64,000 nucleotides of DNA from an uncultured archaeon (GCA_938034445.1 CALHLD010000034.1:1-64000); one strand, 5' to 3'. Shown: positions 1-9,060, counted from the first letter of the stretch. Notes: generated by a model not told the origin, from the sequence alone. Numbers and translations are program-made.

Positions 1-1213
1 TAGGATACTTGTCAGCAAGCATGTGAGCCCACTGTCCTATATTTCCACCATCAATCAAAAATATACTGTCTTCAGCAAATGGTTTGAGCGCTTTAACCAA
101 GCCTTTTCCAGTAAGCTTGCCATCAACCTTCTCAGGCACCCTCTCCATTTTTTCTCTAAAATCAGTGAACCTCTTTCTAGCTTCAATAAGCCATTCCCTT
201 CTAGCCTGCACACCACGTCTAAAGCCTTCCTCCCTAACCTTTTTTAAAACTGAAGCAGGATCCGCAACCACGGGAATGTAGGGCTTTATTCCCTGAAACA
301 CTTGCACCGGATCAACATCTATTCTAACAATCTTAACATCTTCACGAACATGAGGTGGGGTAAGAAATCCTATCCTATAATCTACACGCGCTCCAACCAA
401 AATAATAAGATCTGCCTCATCCAGAACTTTGGGGCCACCACTTGCAGCACCAATTACTCCAATAAAACCATCATATTGTTCATCAACTATTCCACGGTCC
501 CAAATTGGAATAACTAATGGTATAGAAAATGTTCTAGAAAATTCTATAACTTCTTTTGCAGAATCCATTCCACAATAAAATAGATTTCCACCAACTATAA
601 GAAGTGGTTTAGCTGCCTTATCAAGTAATTCAATAATCCTATTAACTGTTGTATCCTTCACCTCTCCTAGATGCAAGAAACCCTCTACTAGAATATTTTT
701 AAATCCCGTATTCTTAACTTCTTCTCTTAAAACATTTTCAGGGATTGTAAGGTGCACTGGACCAGGTGTACCTGAAACTGCAAAAGATATTGCTCTTCCA
801 AGCTTATAAGCTAGCTCGTCGCCTGAATTCACACTATCAGAATACTTGCATATTTTGGAAGCAAGCCCTTCCTGATCAAATTCTTGGAAGACACCTTTAC
901 CACTACCATATCCACTACTTGCTCCTGTGATAAGGAGGACTGGAGCATGGTCAAAATATGAGTTGACAAGACCAGATAAAGCCATAGCATGTGCAACACC
1001 ACTGCTTACAATACAGGCACTAAGCTTACCAGTTAACCTAGCATAAGAATCTGCAATATATGCCGCAGCCTGCTCATGGCGGACATCTATAAGCCTTATT
1101 CCCTCTCTAACAAGCTCTGGATAAAGAAGATGAAGTCCATTACCGCATAAGGTTGAAACAAACTCTATTCCATTATATTTTAACATTTTTGCAACAAACT
1201 CTGCACCTTTCAA
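1..1213 (-). CDS. Thiamine-pyrophosphate enzyme, acetolactate synthase (IlvB)-like, 3' truncated by window edge
   Basis: The minus strand is open without a stop from a TTG at 1213 to the first base, about 404 codons of a family that usually has about 550, so the C-terminal part lies outside. An in-frame TGA at 1222-1220 just upstream forces the TTG start. Visible features are the N-terminal Pyr domain with the TPP-activating glutamate in RHEQAAAYIADSYAR (about residue 46), the GTPGPVHLTIP stretch that ends this domain, a central FAD/ADP-like domain (VDVDPVQ, VVADPASV), and the start of the PP domain (DGGNIGQWA) at the window edge. The family catalyses TPP-dependent 2-oxoacid decarboxylation or carboligation. 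Nothing here fixes the substrate, and no IlvN/IlvC neighbours are seen, so branched-chain synthesis is not assured. An A/T-rich box at 1241-1250 is a plausible promoter. Confidence 0.85.
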   Translation of the reverse strand, partial: MKGAEFVAKMLKYNGIEFVSTLCGNGLHLLYPELVREGIRLIDVRHEQAAAYIADSYARLTGKLSACIVSSGVAHAMALSGLVNSYFDHAPVLLITGASSGYGSGKGVFQEFDQEGLASKICKYSDSVNSGDELAYKLGRAISFAVSGTPGPVHLTIPENVLREEVKNTGFKNILVEGFLHLGEVKDTTVNRIIELLDKAAKPLLIVGGNLFYCGMDSAKEVIEFSRTFSIPLVIPIWDRGIVDEQYDGFIGVIGAASGGPKVLDEADLIILVGARVDYRIGFLTPPHVREDVKIVRIDVDPVQVFQGIKPYIPVVADPASVLKKVREEGFRRGVQARREWLIEARKRFTDFREKMERVPEKVDGKLTGKGLVKALKPFAEDSIFLIDGGNIGQWAHMLADKYP

Positions 1214-1325
1214 GTTTGTTCATACTAGAAATTACATTAGTTTATTTAAACTTTATTATAATGTTAAGATTTTCTTAGGGAAGATTTTGGATGAAAGATG
1301 TTTGTAATGATTAATAAGGTAAAAG

Positions 1326-1334
1326 TTTATATAT
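1326..1334 (+). promoter_or_regulatory. TATA box for the 1358 ATPase gene
   Basis: TTTATATAT lies about 25 bases before the ATG at 1358, preceded by a purine-rich AAAAG that could be a BRE. The spacing implies transcription starting at or next to the start codon, that is, a leaderless mRNA. Confidence 0.7.
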
Positions 1335-1357
1335 GTAGATTTTAGATTCTTACAATC

Positions 1358-2746
1358 ATGTTTGTAAGATTTGTTAATCGAAAAAATGAACTGTCAACTT
1401 TAGAAACCTTATATAAAGAGGGAAGACCACAACTAGTTATAGTTTATGGGAGGCGAAGGGTTGGCAAAACTAGACTACTTTTAGAATTTTTGAAGGGGAA
1501 AAATGCTCTCTACTTTTATATTCCAAGAGGCGGTGAAGAAACCATATTAGGTGAACTATCTAGGATTGTAGAAGATGAATTTTTTAGAGGATTCAAGTTT
1601 AAAGATTTTCCAGCCTTCTTAGAATATTTAGCTAAAAGGCTTGAAGAAAAAACTGTTATCGTAATCGATGAATTTCAAAGACTTAGTGAGGTGGAGGGTG
1701 CCATTTCTTATATTCAAAAGTTTTGGGATGAAAAGTTTTCTAAAACTAGTTCCATGCTTATTCTCTCAGGCTCCTCAATAGGCTCTATTAAGAGGGTTGC
1801 TTTTCATGGAGACGCACCTCTATATGGGAGGAGAACCTTTTCAATTAAGGTTACTCCATTTAAATTTTTGGAAGTTCGAGAATGTTTTCCAAATATGGCT
1901 CCTGAAAACCTTGTTAAAATTTATGCAGCATTTGGGGGGATTCCTGCCTATCTTGAAAAAATTGATGAAAAACGTACGCCTGAAGAGAATATAGTTGAGC
2001 TGATACTTAAGAAGGGTAGTGTACTATATGATGAACCAGAATACCTTCTTCTTGAAGAGTTAAGGGTTCCCACACATTATATGGATATTCTTACAGCAAT
2101 ATCTTTAGGCAAATGTTATTTAAGTGAAATTGCTGATTTTACAAAGATAAAAAGAGAAAATCTAACCACCTACTTAAATTCACTGGAACTTTTGGAATTG
2201 ATTTCAAGAGAATATCCTGTCTTGGTTGAAAAGAAACGTTCTAGATATTATATTGTGGACCAATTTTTCGAATTTTGGTTTAAGTTTGTAAGGCCCAATA
2301 AAGTTGCTTTAGAACTTGGCTTGGAAAAAAATGTTTGGAACAAAATTTCAGAAGAATTTAATTCGTATTTGGGAAAAGTTTTTGAAAAAATTTCAAAAGA
2401 ATATATTGTATCTAGAATAAAGTTTGGAGACCTTGGCATAGAAGCTGATGTGATTGGAAGATGGCAGTATGGTGGTGAAGAAGTTGATTTAATAGCATAT
2501 TCTACAAAAGAAGGGAAAGGAATTGTTTTTGAAGTAAAATGGAAAGAATTGTCTTATGATGACGCTAAAAGAACCCTTACAAGACTTATTGAAAAAAGTT
2601 ATCACATTAGAGTAGATAAGAAAGTGTATGGTCTAATAGCTAAAAGACTGTCTGAAAAAGGGAGACTATGTAGAGAAGGTTTTTTGGCTTTCGACTTAGA
2701 TGATTTGGTTTCAAATCAGTTCTCTTATAGTAATACTGTAAAGTAA
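1358..2746 (+). CDS. Archaeal AAA ATPase with C-terminal nuclease-like (DUF234) domain
   Basis: A 462-residue protein of the archaeal ATPase family (Pfam Arch_ATPase plus DUF234). Walker A is GRRRVGKT (31-38), Walker B is IVIDEFQ (101-107), and a sensor-like LILSGSS follows near residue 135. The middle (about 235-300) looks like a winged helix (YLSEIADFTKIKRENLTTYL). The C-terminal region keeps a restriction-endonuclease-like core: E375-x-D377 followed after 14 residues by FEVKWK (E392, K394). The family belongs to the MNS/STAND-related ATPases and its function is not established; toxin, defence or DNA-linked roles have been proposed. Transcription appears leaderless from the TATA box at 1326. 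A second archaeal ATPase lies at 3126-4247, facing it. Confidence 0.85.
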   Translation: MFVRFVNRKNELSTLETLYKEGRPQLVIVYGRRRVGKTRLLLEFLKGKNALYFYIPRGGEETILGELSRIVEDEFFRGFKFKDFPAFLEYLAKRLEEKTVIVIDEFQRLSEVEGAISYIQKFWDEKFSKTSSMLILSGSSIGSIKRVAFHGDAPLYGRRTFSIKVTPFKFLEVRECFPNMAPENLVKIYAAFGGIPAYLEKIDEKRTPEENIVELILKKGSVLYDEPEYLLLEELRVPTHYMDILTAISLGKCYLSEIADFTKIKRENLTTYLNSLELLELISREYPVLVEKKRSRYYIVDQFFEFWFKFVRPNKVALELGLEKNVWNKISEEFNSYLGKVFEKISKEYIVSRIKFGDLGIEADVIGRWQYGGEEVDLIAYSTKEGKGIVFEVKWKELSYDDAKRTLTRLIEKSYHIRVDKKVYGLIAKRLSEKGRLCREGFLAFDLDDLVSNQFSYSNTVK

Positions 2747-2897
2747 CAGTATTATGGAAGAGCATTTATGCTTAAAAATTTATTTACTCTACCCTATAAG
2801 ATGTTAAAGTATGTTTTGGTAAAAGGATTTTTGAGAGGAGGAGAAGAATAAGCTTATTGAAAAGATTGCGAAAAAGATTGTAGAAAAACGATTAGAG

Positions 2898-3158
2898 GTG
2901 CCAGCCATTTTCTTTTTGGAATCTATAAAGCCCGTAGCGTTTGTTGGCATTCAGATTAGCTATATTGTTTTTGCCCCATTTCTTTATCTGCTTGGGCCTG
3001 AAAGTTTTAATTACCTGAGTGTTTTTGAAAAAAGGGAGGATATAGAAAAGCCTCTTTCAAAGATTGAAGAATTATCTGAAGCTGAAAGGGGGAGAGGGAA
3101 CTTAACTAAAACTACTCAAAATAAATTATTTCAAGAACTTGTTTATGCCATAATTTAA
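2898..3158 (+). CDS. Small conserved-looking membrane-associated protein, probably frameshifted at its 5' end
   Basis: Function unknown. The predicted 86 residues hold a hydrophobic segment (about 12-34) and a charged tail. The reading frame is open upstream to 2835 and the extra part (NKLIEKIAKKIVEKRLEV) looks like real coding sequence, but it has no good start codon. An ATG at 2801 lies about 25 bases after the A/T box at 2775-2784. It opens 16 codons in another frame and stops at 2851; skipping one base in the A/G-rich stretch 2838-2850 would join it to the main frame as a protein of about 118 residues. The GTG at 2898 is therefore probably not the original start. The 3' end overlaps the convergent ATPase gene by 33 bases. 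The sequence resembles small archaeal proteins I recall only as conserved hypotheticals. Confidence 0.5.
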   Translation: MPAIFFLESIKPVAFVGIQISYIVFAPFLYLLGPESFNYLSVFEKREDIEKPLSKIEELSEAERGRGNLTKTTQNKLFQELVYAII

Positions 3159-4247
3159 TACCGGATCCACTATCTTATATAAGCCGTCTTCCTTTTCAAT
3201 AACCCCCATCTTAACAAGTCTTTCAAGTAATTCAGTGAAGTTTGAGCTATCAACTTCCATACCCTCCTCAACCTCTAACGCCCTTTTTACTGCACTCCAT
3301 GTTGAAGGTTTTTCTGCTATAGTCCTTAAAATCGTTTTATACCTTTTTTCAGCTCTCGATTTGACTAGAAACCTTTGCAGTTCAGTAACCTCTTGTATAG
3401 CCGCTTTGTCAAGAATCTTCTCTATCGAATATTCACCTTGGCATACGCTCCATCCAAAGTATGTAAGCCAACCCAATATACCATCAAGTTTTTCAACAGC
3501 ATTTCTAATAAGTTCCTCATCCACGTTAAGGTTAGCTTCCCTGAATCCTCTTCTCAAAAATTCTAAGGATTCTCCAAAACTAATCCTTCTAAGTCTAACC
3601 TCGTATAGGAGTCTACCATATAATGGTGAATCTGGGTCATCAATTTTAAGCAGGTCATACAGCAGCCCTATCTGGGAACCAGTTATGATTACACCAATAT
3701 TTTTAAGGTTATCGTAGATGTAAGCGAGCATTGTCGGAAAGTTTATAGGCAATACTCTAAGCTCTTGAGCTTCATCTATTGCGATAGCTATTTTTAAGCC
3801 ATTCTCTTTAGCCACTTGATCAATTTTATCTAGAACGAAGGCTATTTCCACCCTATTTTCTTTTCCCCACGATAAACTAATTGTAAACCCTCTCACATCA
3901 ACTTCAACCCCTCTTATATTCTGAAGTAAACTGATAACCTTATCTCTAACCCTTACCTCTTTGCTTAAAAAAGAATTTAGTGCATACCCAAACTCTTTTA
4001 TGAAACCTCTTAATGTAATGTTTCCCTCAGACATAATAATTCTTCTACTATCGATTAATATATTCGGAACATTAAATCCATTCAAAAAGCATCTAAGCAA
4101 ACTTGATTTCCCCGTCCTCCTCATACCTAACAATAGAATGATGCGTCCTTTATCAAATCCTGTCTTCAATCTTTTAAGTTCTTCTTCAAAATTATACAGC
4201 TCTTTAATATCCGTTTTTGGTGCTAAATCAAAAAGCAACTGGTACAA
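3126..4247 (-). CDS. Archaeal AAA ATPase, winged-helix C-terminus
   Basis: A 373-residue archaeal ATPase (Arch_ATPase family). Walker A is GMRRTGKS (41-48), Walker B is IAIAIDEAQE (about 155-164), and a sensor-like GVIITGSQIG follows. The last 90 residues form a winged-helix region ending in YKIVDPVLNYGINKFLK, typical of this family in thermophilic archaea. There is no nuclease motif at the C-terminus, unlike the ATPase at 1358. The start is a TTG at 4247, close to where transcription from the TATA box at 4283-4291 should begin, so the mRNA is probably leaderless. A cluster of inverted repeats (4237-4271) covers the start region and suggests tight control, possibly autoregulation. The biological role is unknown. 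Confidence 0.8.
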   Translation of the reverse strand: MYQLLFDLAPKTDIKELYNFEEELKRLKTGFDKGRIILLLGMRRTGKSSLLRCFLNGFNVPNILIDSRRIIMSEGNITLRGFIKEFGYALNSFLSKEVRVRDKVISLLQNIRGVEVDVRGFTISLSWGKENRVEIAFVLDKIDQVAKENGLKIAIAIDEAQELRVLPINFPTMLAYIYDNLKNIGVIITGSQIGLLYDLLKIDDPDSPLYGRLLYEVRLRRISFGESLEFLRRGFREANLNVDEELIRNAVEKLDGILGWLTYFGWSVCQGEYSIEKILDKAAIQEVTELQRFLVKSRAEKRYKTILRTIAEKPSTWSAVKRALEVEEGMEVDSSNFTELLERLVKMGVIEKEDGLYKIVDPVLNYGINKFLK

Positions 4248-4271
4248 CCACCAGTTACTGGTAGTACTACC
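4237..4271. promoter_or_regulatory. Overlapping inverted repeats, likely operator of the 3126-4247 ATPase gene
   Basis: AACTGGT (4237-4243) is inverted as ACCAGTT (4250-4256). ACCAGT-T-ACTGGT (4250-4262) is a perfect palindrome around one base. GGTAGTACTACC (4260-4271) is a second perfect palindrome sharing bases with the first. Together they cover the start codon and the expected transcription start of the minus-strand gene. Confidence 0.5.
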
Positions 4272-4282
4272 ACTAATATTAA

Positions 4283-4291
4283 AATTTTATA
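4283..4291 (-). promoter_or_regulatory. TATA box for the 3126-4247 ATPase gene
   Basis: Read on the minus strand the sequence is TATAAAATT, about 35 bases before the TTG at 4247. Transcription should start near 4258-4262, inside the palindromes. Confidence 0.55.
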
Positions 4292-4370
4292 GCTTAAGAA
4301 ACATATCATAACATCATTTGAAGAAGTTCCCTAAATTTTAATTTTTATAAAAATATGGACCAGCTTGACG

Positions 4371-6185
4371 CTATTCCCATTTCCTTAATTTAAGGTATTC
4401 TGGCATAGTCTTATCAAGATATACTACTGCATTATTTGATTTTCTGTTAGGTTCCTTAAGCAATCTTTGAGGTAATGTGTCCTCCTCCCTCGATATTCCA
4501 TGTTTTAGGTTAAACGCTCTCTTCAAATTATATATTCTTTCACCAGCCTTTAGTGCATCTTCAATTGTAATGTTTTCTCCTGTAACAGCATTAAATGCTC
4601 TAATAAACCTGTTTTCTGCACCATATCTTGGGTTAACTAGCAGACACCATCCTGCTGCTGTTAGGAAAGCCCACCAATCTTCTATAGTTTTGGCAATGAA
4701 CGCCTTTTTTTCTGTTGAAGTTCTATCGCCATAATCTTCATATAATCCAATTTCAGGAAACTTTTGTCCTGAAAATTCTACGAACAAGCTTATTCCTTCC
4801 ATGTGGTCTGCACCAACAGGACTGCAAGCATAGTGTGGCCCACCACCTTGGAACGCTCTTGGATCATGTGCTGGGATCTCTAGACCTTTAACGTGCATTG
4901 CATAATATTCTGCACCCTTGCCTATAAGTGTTGCAGCCCTCCTTGACCCTTCAGCTAAAATATTTCCAAACCCTTCTCTTTTCGCAATTTTGTGTACAAG
5001 TTCTATTGCCGCATCAGCGTTTCCAAACCTTAACTCTAAACCATCTGTATCACCTTTATCCAAAATGCCTCTTTCATAACATTCCATTGCAAACGCTATT
5101 GTTGCGCCAGTTGAAATGGTGTCCAATCCATATCTATTACATAAGTCGTTCAAAAGATTGATTGCATAAATGTCATCAATTCCACAATCGGAACCTAGCA
5201 TCGAAAGGCTCTCATATTCTACTCCTTCAACTGAACCCTCCTTTAAAGCATATTTTCCTTCACCAGCCTTAGAAACTCTTCTGCAGCCTATAGCACACAT
5301 GTAACAGCTACTATTTTTTTCAAGAATCTTTTCGAACCCTCCAGGCCATCCGATTTTCTCAGCCCTCTTTTGATCGAATTCTCCAAACTGTTCATTAGCA
5401 AAATTGTATGTAGGACTATCTCCAATAGAAATCATTGTAATGTATCCTGCCATCGTACCACCATCTCTTAACCTTTTAACAATGGCAGCAGTATTATAGA
5501 ATTCGAGAACTTCCTGCATAACCCTTCTTAACCCTTCGGGGTCAGCGACCTCAACCTTACCAGTACCTCTTACCGCTAGTGCCTTAAGTCTCTTATATCC
5601 CATCACTGCACCCACACCACATCTTGCAGCAGCTCTTCCAGCGTCATCATGCATTATTGCAGCATATCTGACAAGGTTTTCTCCAGCAGGACCAATGCAT
5701 GCGACCTCAAACCTTTTATCTCCAATGTCACCACATATCATCCTATCACATTCTCTGGCATCTTTACCCCAATACGCTGAAGCATCCCGCAACTCAATAT
5801 TCTCGTCGTCAACGTAAAGGTAAACCGGTTTCTCGCTCACTCCAGTAAATATTATCATATCGTATCCTGCAAACTTTAGCATTGGTCCAAAAAATCCTCC
5901 AGCACTAGCGTCACCAAAGCATCCAGTGAGAGGTGACTTTGTTACAACAGAAAATCTTCCAGCACTTTGAACCATTGTTCCAGTTACTGGGCCAGTGGTG
6001 AAAATCAGTAGATTGAGTGGGTCAAAGGCTCCAGCCCAAGCAGGAACCTCGTCATACAATATCTTTCCAGCCGCACCAACACAGCCAACATATTCTTTGA
6101 CAAGCTGCTTATTTAAAGGCTCTACAGAAATCTTTTTTGTAGAAAGGTTAACTCTAACAATTTTCCCTCTATAACCAAACCACAT
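4371..6185 (-). CDS. aor: Aldehyde:ferredoxin oxidoreductase family (tungstopterin enzyme)
   Basis: Full-length at 604 residues. It oxidises an aldehyde to the acid with ferredoxin as acceptor, using a tungsten (or molybdenum) bis-pterin and one [4Fe-4S] cluster in the cytoplasm. The N-terminal pterin-binding domain is recognisable (TGPVTGT, then SPLTGCFGDASAGGFFG at 84-100). The cluster ligands are C294-x2-C297-x3-C301 and probably C514 near the C-terminus. A GPAGENLVRYAAI block (165-177) and an AHDPRAFQGGGPHYACSP region are also family-typical. The substrate class (AOR, FOR, GOR or a WOR type) cannot be told from sequence alone. No ferredoxin or MoaD gene is adjacent. The ATG at 6185 follows a TTTAAAATATAG promoter-like stretch near 6197-6208. 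Confidence 0.92.
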   Translation of the reverse strand: MWFGYRGKIVRVNLSTKKISVEPLNKQLVKEYVGCVGAAGKILYDEVPAWAGAFDPLNLLIFTTGPVTGTMVQSAGRFSVVTKSPLTGCFGDASAGGFFGPMLKFAGYDMIIFTGVSEKPVYLYVDDENIELRDASAYWGKDARECDRMICGDIGDKRFEVACIGPAGENLVRYAAIMHDDAGRAAARCGVGAVMGYKRLKALAVRGTGKVEVADPEGLRRVMQEVLEFYNTAAIVKRLRDGGTMAGYITMISIGDSPTYNFANEQFGEFDQKRAEKIGWPGGFEKILEKNSSCYMCAIGCRRVSKAGEGKYALKEGSVEGVEYESLSMLGSDCGIDDIYAINLLNDLCNRYGLDTISTGATIAFAMECYERGILDKGDTDGLELRFGNADAAIELVHKIAKREGFGNILAEGSRRAATLIGKGAEYYAMHVKGLEIPAHDPRAFQGGGPHYACSPVGADHMEGISLFVEFSGQKFPEIGLYEDYGDRTSTEKKAFIAKTIEDWWAFLTAAGWCLLVNPRYGAENRFIRAFNAVTGENITIEDALKAGERIYNLKRAFNLKHGISREEDTLPQRLLKEPNRKSNNAVVYLDKTMPEYLKLRKWE

Positions 6186-6280
6186 AACCCTCAGACTATA
6201 TTTTAAACAATTTAAAGTTTACTGGCCACATTTTACAAAATATTTTACTGTAAATTTATTGCATGAAATTAGCACCTAAA

Positions 6281-6319
6281 AATTTAAAAATAATCTTTTA
6301 AACCCTTTATAGTGGGTGA
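6281..6319 (+). promoter_or_regulatory. Promoter and ribosome binding site of the thermosome gene
   Basis: AATTTAAAAATA (6281-6292) is a TATA-like box. GGTGAT (6315-6320) matches the archaeal anti-Shine-Dalgarno sequence and sits 6 bases before the ATG at 6327. This favours 6327 over the in-frame GTG at 6312. Confidence 0.55.
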
Positions 6320-6326
6320 TAAAATT

Positions 6327-8003
6327 ATGGCAGCAACAGCAATTCCGGCTGTTACTGCCTCCGGCCAACCTGTCCTAATTTTAAAAGAAGGCTCAACCGA
6401 AACAAGAGGAAGAGAAGCACAAAGAAATAACATAATTGCTGCAAAACTTATAGCAGAAATAGTAAGAACTTCCCTAGGACCCCGTGGAATGGACAAGATG
6501 CTCGTTGACAGCTTAGGCGATGTCACTATAACAAACGATGGTGCAACAATACTAAAGGAAATTGAAGTACAGCATCCCGCTGCAAAGGCTATGGTTGAAA
6601 TCTCTAAGGCTACTGACAGTGAAGTAGGCGATGGAACAACTTCTGCTGTCGTCCTAGCCGGCGCATTACTTGAGAAGGCGGAAGAGCTTCTTGAGAAAAA
6701 TGTTCATCCAACAGTAATCGTTGACGGCTACAAGAAGGCCTCTGAGAAGGCGAAAGAAATATTAAATAACATTGCAATAACTGTAGATCCAAAGGACAGA
6801 GAATGGCTAATGAAGGTAGCTAAAACCAGCATGGCAACAAAACTTGTTTCAGCAGAAAGCGAGTACCTTGCAGGACTAGTTGTTGACGCAATTCTTTCAG
6901 TATTAGAAGAACAGGATGGCAAACTTAAAGTGGATATCGATAACGTGAAGGTAGAAAAGAAGGCTGGCGGCTCACTATTGGATACAAAGCTTATAAAAGG
7001 GATCGCATTAGACAAGGAAGTTGTTCATAGCGGTATGCCTAAGAGAATTACTAACGCTAAAATCGCATTACTAAACTGTCCTCTTGAGATCGAGAAGACT
7101 GAGTTTGATGCAAAGATAAACATTAACAACCCAGAGCAGATCAAAATGTTCCTTGAAGAAGAGAACAGGATGCTAAAAGCCATGGTCGACAAAATAGCTT
7201 CTGCAGGCGCTAATGTCGTCATATGCCAGAAGGGTATAGATGACATAGCACAACATTATCTAGCTAAAGCAGGAATACTTGCGGTGAGAAGAGCAAAAGA
7301 AAGCGACATGGCTAAGCTAGCAAGAGCGACAGGAGGAAGAGTTGTAACAAATCTTGAAGACCTGTCACCAAATGACCTAGGATACGCTGAACTCGTAGAA
7401 GAAAGAAAAGTAGAGGAGGACAAGTGGGTTTTTGTTGAAGGATGCAAGAACCCAAGAGCAGTAACAATATTCATAAGGGGAGGAACACAGAGGATTGTTG
7501 AAGAAGCAGAAAGGTCCATCCACGATGCCTTATGTGTAGTAAGAGATGTTGTATTAAAACCAAAGATCGTGTTAGGAGCTGGTGCACCTGAAGCAGAAGC
7601 TGCTACAAAATTACTTGAATACGCTCAAACACTTTCTGGAAGAGAACAGTTGGCAGTACAAAAGTTTGCTGAAGCGGTAGAATCAATACCATTAACTATA
7701 GCAGAAAACGCTGGCATGGACCCAATAGACACAATGGTTGAACTAAGAGCAAGACACAGTAAAGGCGAAGTAACAGCAGGGGTAAACGCACTAGAAGGAA
7801 AGGTAGACGATGTAAAGAACTTTGGAGTATACGAACCACTGATTGTAAAGGAACAAGTACTTTCAGCAGCAACCGAAGCAGCAACAATGATACTGAGAAT
7901 AGACGACGTTATTGCAGCAGGAAGACTTAAGGAATCAAAGCCCTCGGGAGAAAAAGGCGGAGCTGGTGAATCATCATCAACACCATCGTCAGAAATTGAC
8001 TAA
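6327..8003 (+). CDS. thsA: Thermosome subunit (group II chaperonin)
   Basis: A 558-residue subunit of the archaeal double-ring, ATP-driven folding chaperone. Hallmarks are LGPRGMDKMLVDSLGDVTITNDGATIL in the first equatorial segment, GDGTTSAVVLAG (ATP hydrolysis loop), the apical domain, and the C-terminal equatorial GAGAPEAEAA plus NAGMDPIDT blocks. The tail is acidic and serine-rich rather than the usual Gly/Met repeat. The start is taken as ATG 6327 because a GGTGAT ribosome site precedes it; a GTG at 6312 would add five residues. Only one subunit gene is in the window, so the ring may be homo- or hetero-oligomeric. The gene is monocistronic with its own promoter and a T-run after it (8049-8055). 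Confidence 0.96.
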   Translation: MAATAIPAVTASGQPVLILKEGSTETRGREAQRNNIIAAKLIAEIVRTSLGPRGMDKMLVDSLGDVTITNDGATILKEIEVQHPAAKAMVEISKATDSEVGDGTTSAVVLAGALLEKAEELLEKNVHPTVIVDGYKKASEKAKEILNNIAITVDPKDREWLMKVAKTSMATKLVSAESEYLAGLVVDAILSVLEEQDGKLKVDIDNVKVEKKAGGSLLDTKLIKGIALDKEVVHSGMPKRITNAKIALLNCPLEIEKTEFDAKININNPEQIKMFLEEENRMLKAMVDKIASAGANVVICQKGIDDIAQHYLAKAGILAVRRAKESDMAKLARATGGRVVTNLEDLSPNDLGYAELVEERKVEEDKWVFVEGCKNPRAVTIFIRGGTQRIVEEAERSIHDALCVVRDVVLKPKIVLGAGAPEAEAATKLLEYAQTLSGREQLAVQKFAEAVESIPLTIAENAGMDPIDTMVELRARHSKGEVTAGVNALEGKVDDVKNFGVYEPLIVKEQVLSAATEAATMILRIDDVIAAGRLKESKPSGEKGGAGESSSTPSSEID

Positions 8004-8102
8004 ATTCTCCAACAATTTATAATTTAAAAATAATTTCTTCCCCTATAATTTTTTTATAGTAATTTTTAAATCCTATAAAATTTGAGTCTAATTGACAGTA
8101 GT

Positions 8103-9059
8103 ATGAAATATAAGGTTGTTATAACAGCTCCAATAAATGAGGAAGGAATAAGATTGTTAGAAAAGGAGGCTGAGGTCTTCATTTTTCCAAAACCTCCAAC
8201 AGTGGAGGAACTTAAAAAAGCAGTTGTCGACGCAGACGCACTACTAGTTACAATGAATGTTGAAAACATAAACCGAGACTTAATCTACTCAGCACCAAAA
8301 CTCAAGATTATTGCAAGACATGGTGTAGGCTACGATAATGTTGATGTAAAGGCGGCAAGCGAAAGAGGAATATGGGTTACAACAGCACCAGTATTAAGCG
8401 AGACAGTTGCAGACCAAGCCTTCGCATTGCTCTTAACATTAGCAAAAAGAACATGTGAAGCAAACCATTTTGTTAAATCAAAAAAGTGGACAGTAAGAGA
8501 TCCGTTTATCTTCCAAGGAGTCGACGTTTGGGGTAAAACAATTGGTATAATAGGCTTAGGTAGAATAGGCTACGCTATAGCGGAAAGGGCAAAAGGCTTC
8601 AAAATGAAAATACTCTACACAGACATAGTAAGAAAAAAGGAATTGGAAGAAAAATTGGACATAGAATATAGAACATTAGAAGACCTACTAAAAGAATCAG
8701 ACTTCATAATAATATCATGTTCACTTACAGAGCAAACAAGAGGACTAATAGGGGAAAAAGAATTAAAGATGATGAAAAAATCAGCATACATAATAAACAT
8801 TGCAAGAGGCCCAATCATAGACCATAAAGCATTGTTGACTGCATTAAAAGAAAAATGGATTGCAGGAGCAGGTTTAGACGTATTCTACAAAGAACCACTA
8901 CCCTTAGATGACCCAATACTAGAACTAGATAACGTAATAGTAACACCACACATAGCCTCAAACACAATAGAAAACAGAAAAAGACTTGCAGTTACAGCAG
9001 CACAAGAAATATTAAGAGTCCTACACGGAGAACAACCACTCTATCCAGTAAAAAATTAA
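8103..9059 (+). CDS. D-isomer-specific 2-hydroxyacid dehydrogenase (glyoxylate/hydroxypyruvate reductase or phosphoglycerate dehydrogenase type)
   Basis: A 318-residue NAD(P)-dependent dehydrogenase. It has the Rossmann motif GIIGLGRIG (about 147-155) and the catalytic Arg (NIARGPIIDH), Glu (FYKEPL) and His (VTPHIAS). It lacks the C-terminal ACT domain of long phosphoglycerate dehydrogenases. ATG 8103 is chosen because MKYKVVITAP aligns with the family start; a TTG at 8082 would add seven residues. A paralogue of similar length lies at 12432 and a glycerate 2-kinase at 17477, so glyoxylate or hydroxypyruvate reduction feeding glycerate metabolism is a reasonable guess. Serine biosynthesis cannot be excluded. 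Confidence 0.9.
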   Translation: MKYKVVITAPINEEGIRLLEKEAEVFIFPKPPTVEELKKAVVDADALLVTMNVENINRDLIYSAPKLKIIARHGVGYDNVDVKAASERGIWVTTAPVLSETVADQAFALLLTLAKRTCEANHFVKSKKWTVRDPFIFQGVDVWGKTIGIIGLGRIGYAIAERAKGFKMKILYTDIVRKKELEEKLDIEYRTLEDLLKESDFIIISCSLTEQTRGLIGEKELKMMKKSAYIINIARGPIIDHKALLTALKEKWIAGAGLDVFYKEPLPLDDPILELDNVIVTPHIASNTIENRKRLAVTAAQEILRVLHGEQPLYPVKN

Positions 9060-9060
9060 A

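Noticed and set aside
3235-3717. A 160-codon open frame antisense to the second archaeal ATPase
   Set aside because: The minus-strand ATPase has intact Walker motifs across this region; the plus-strand frame is a Ser/Leu-rich artefact of AT-rich codons.
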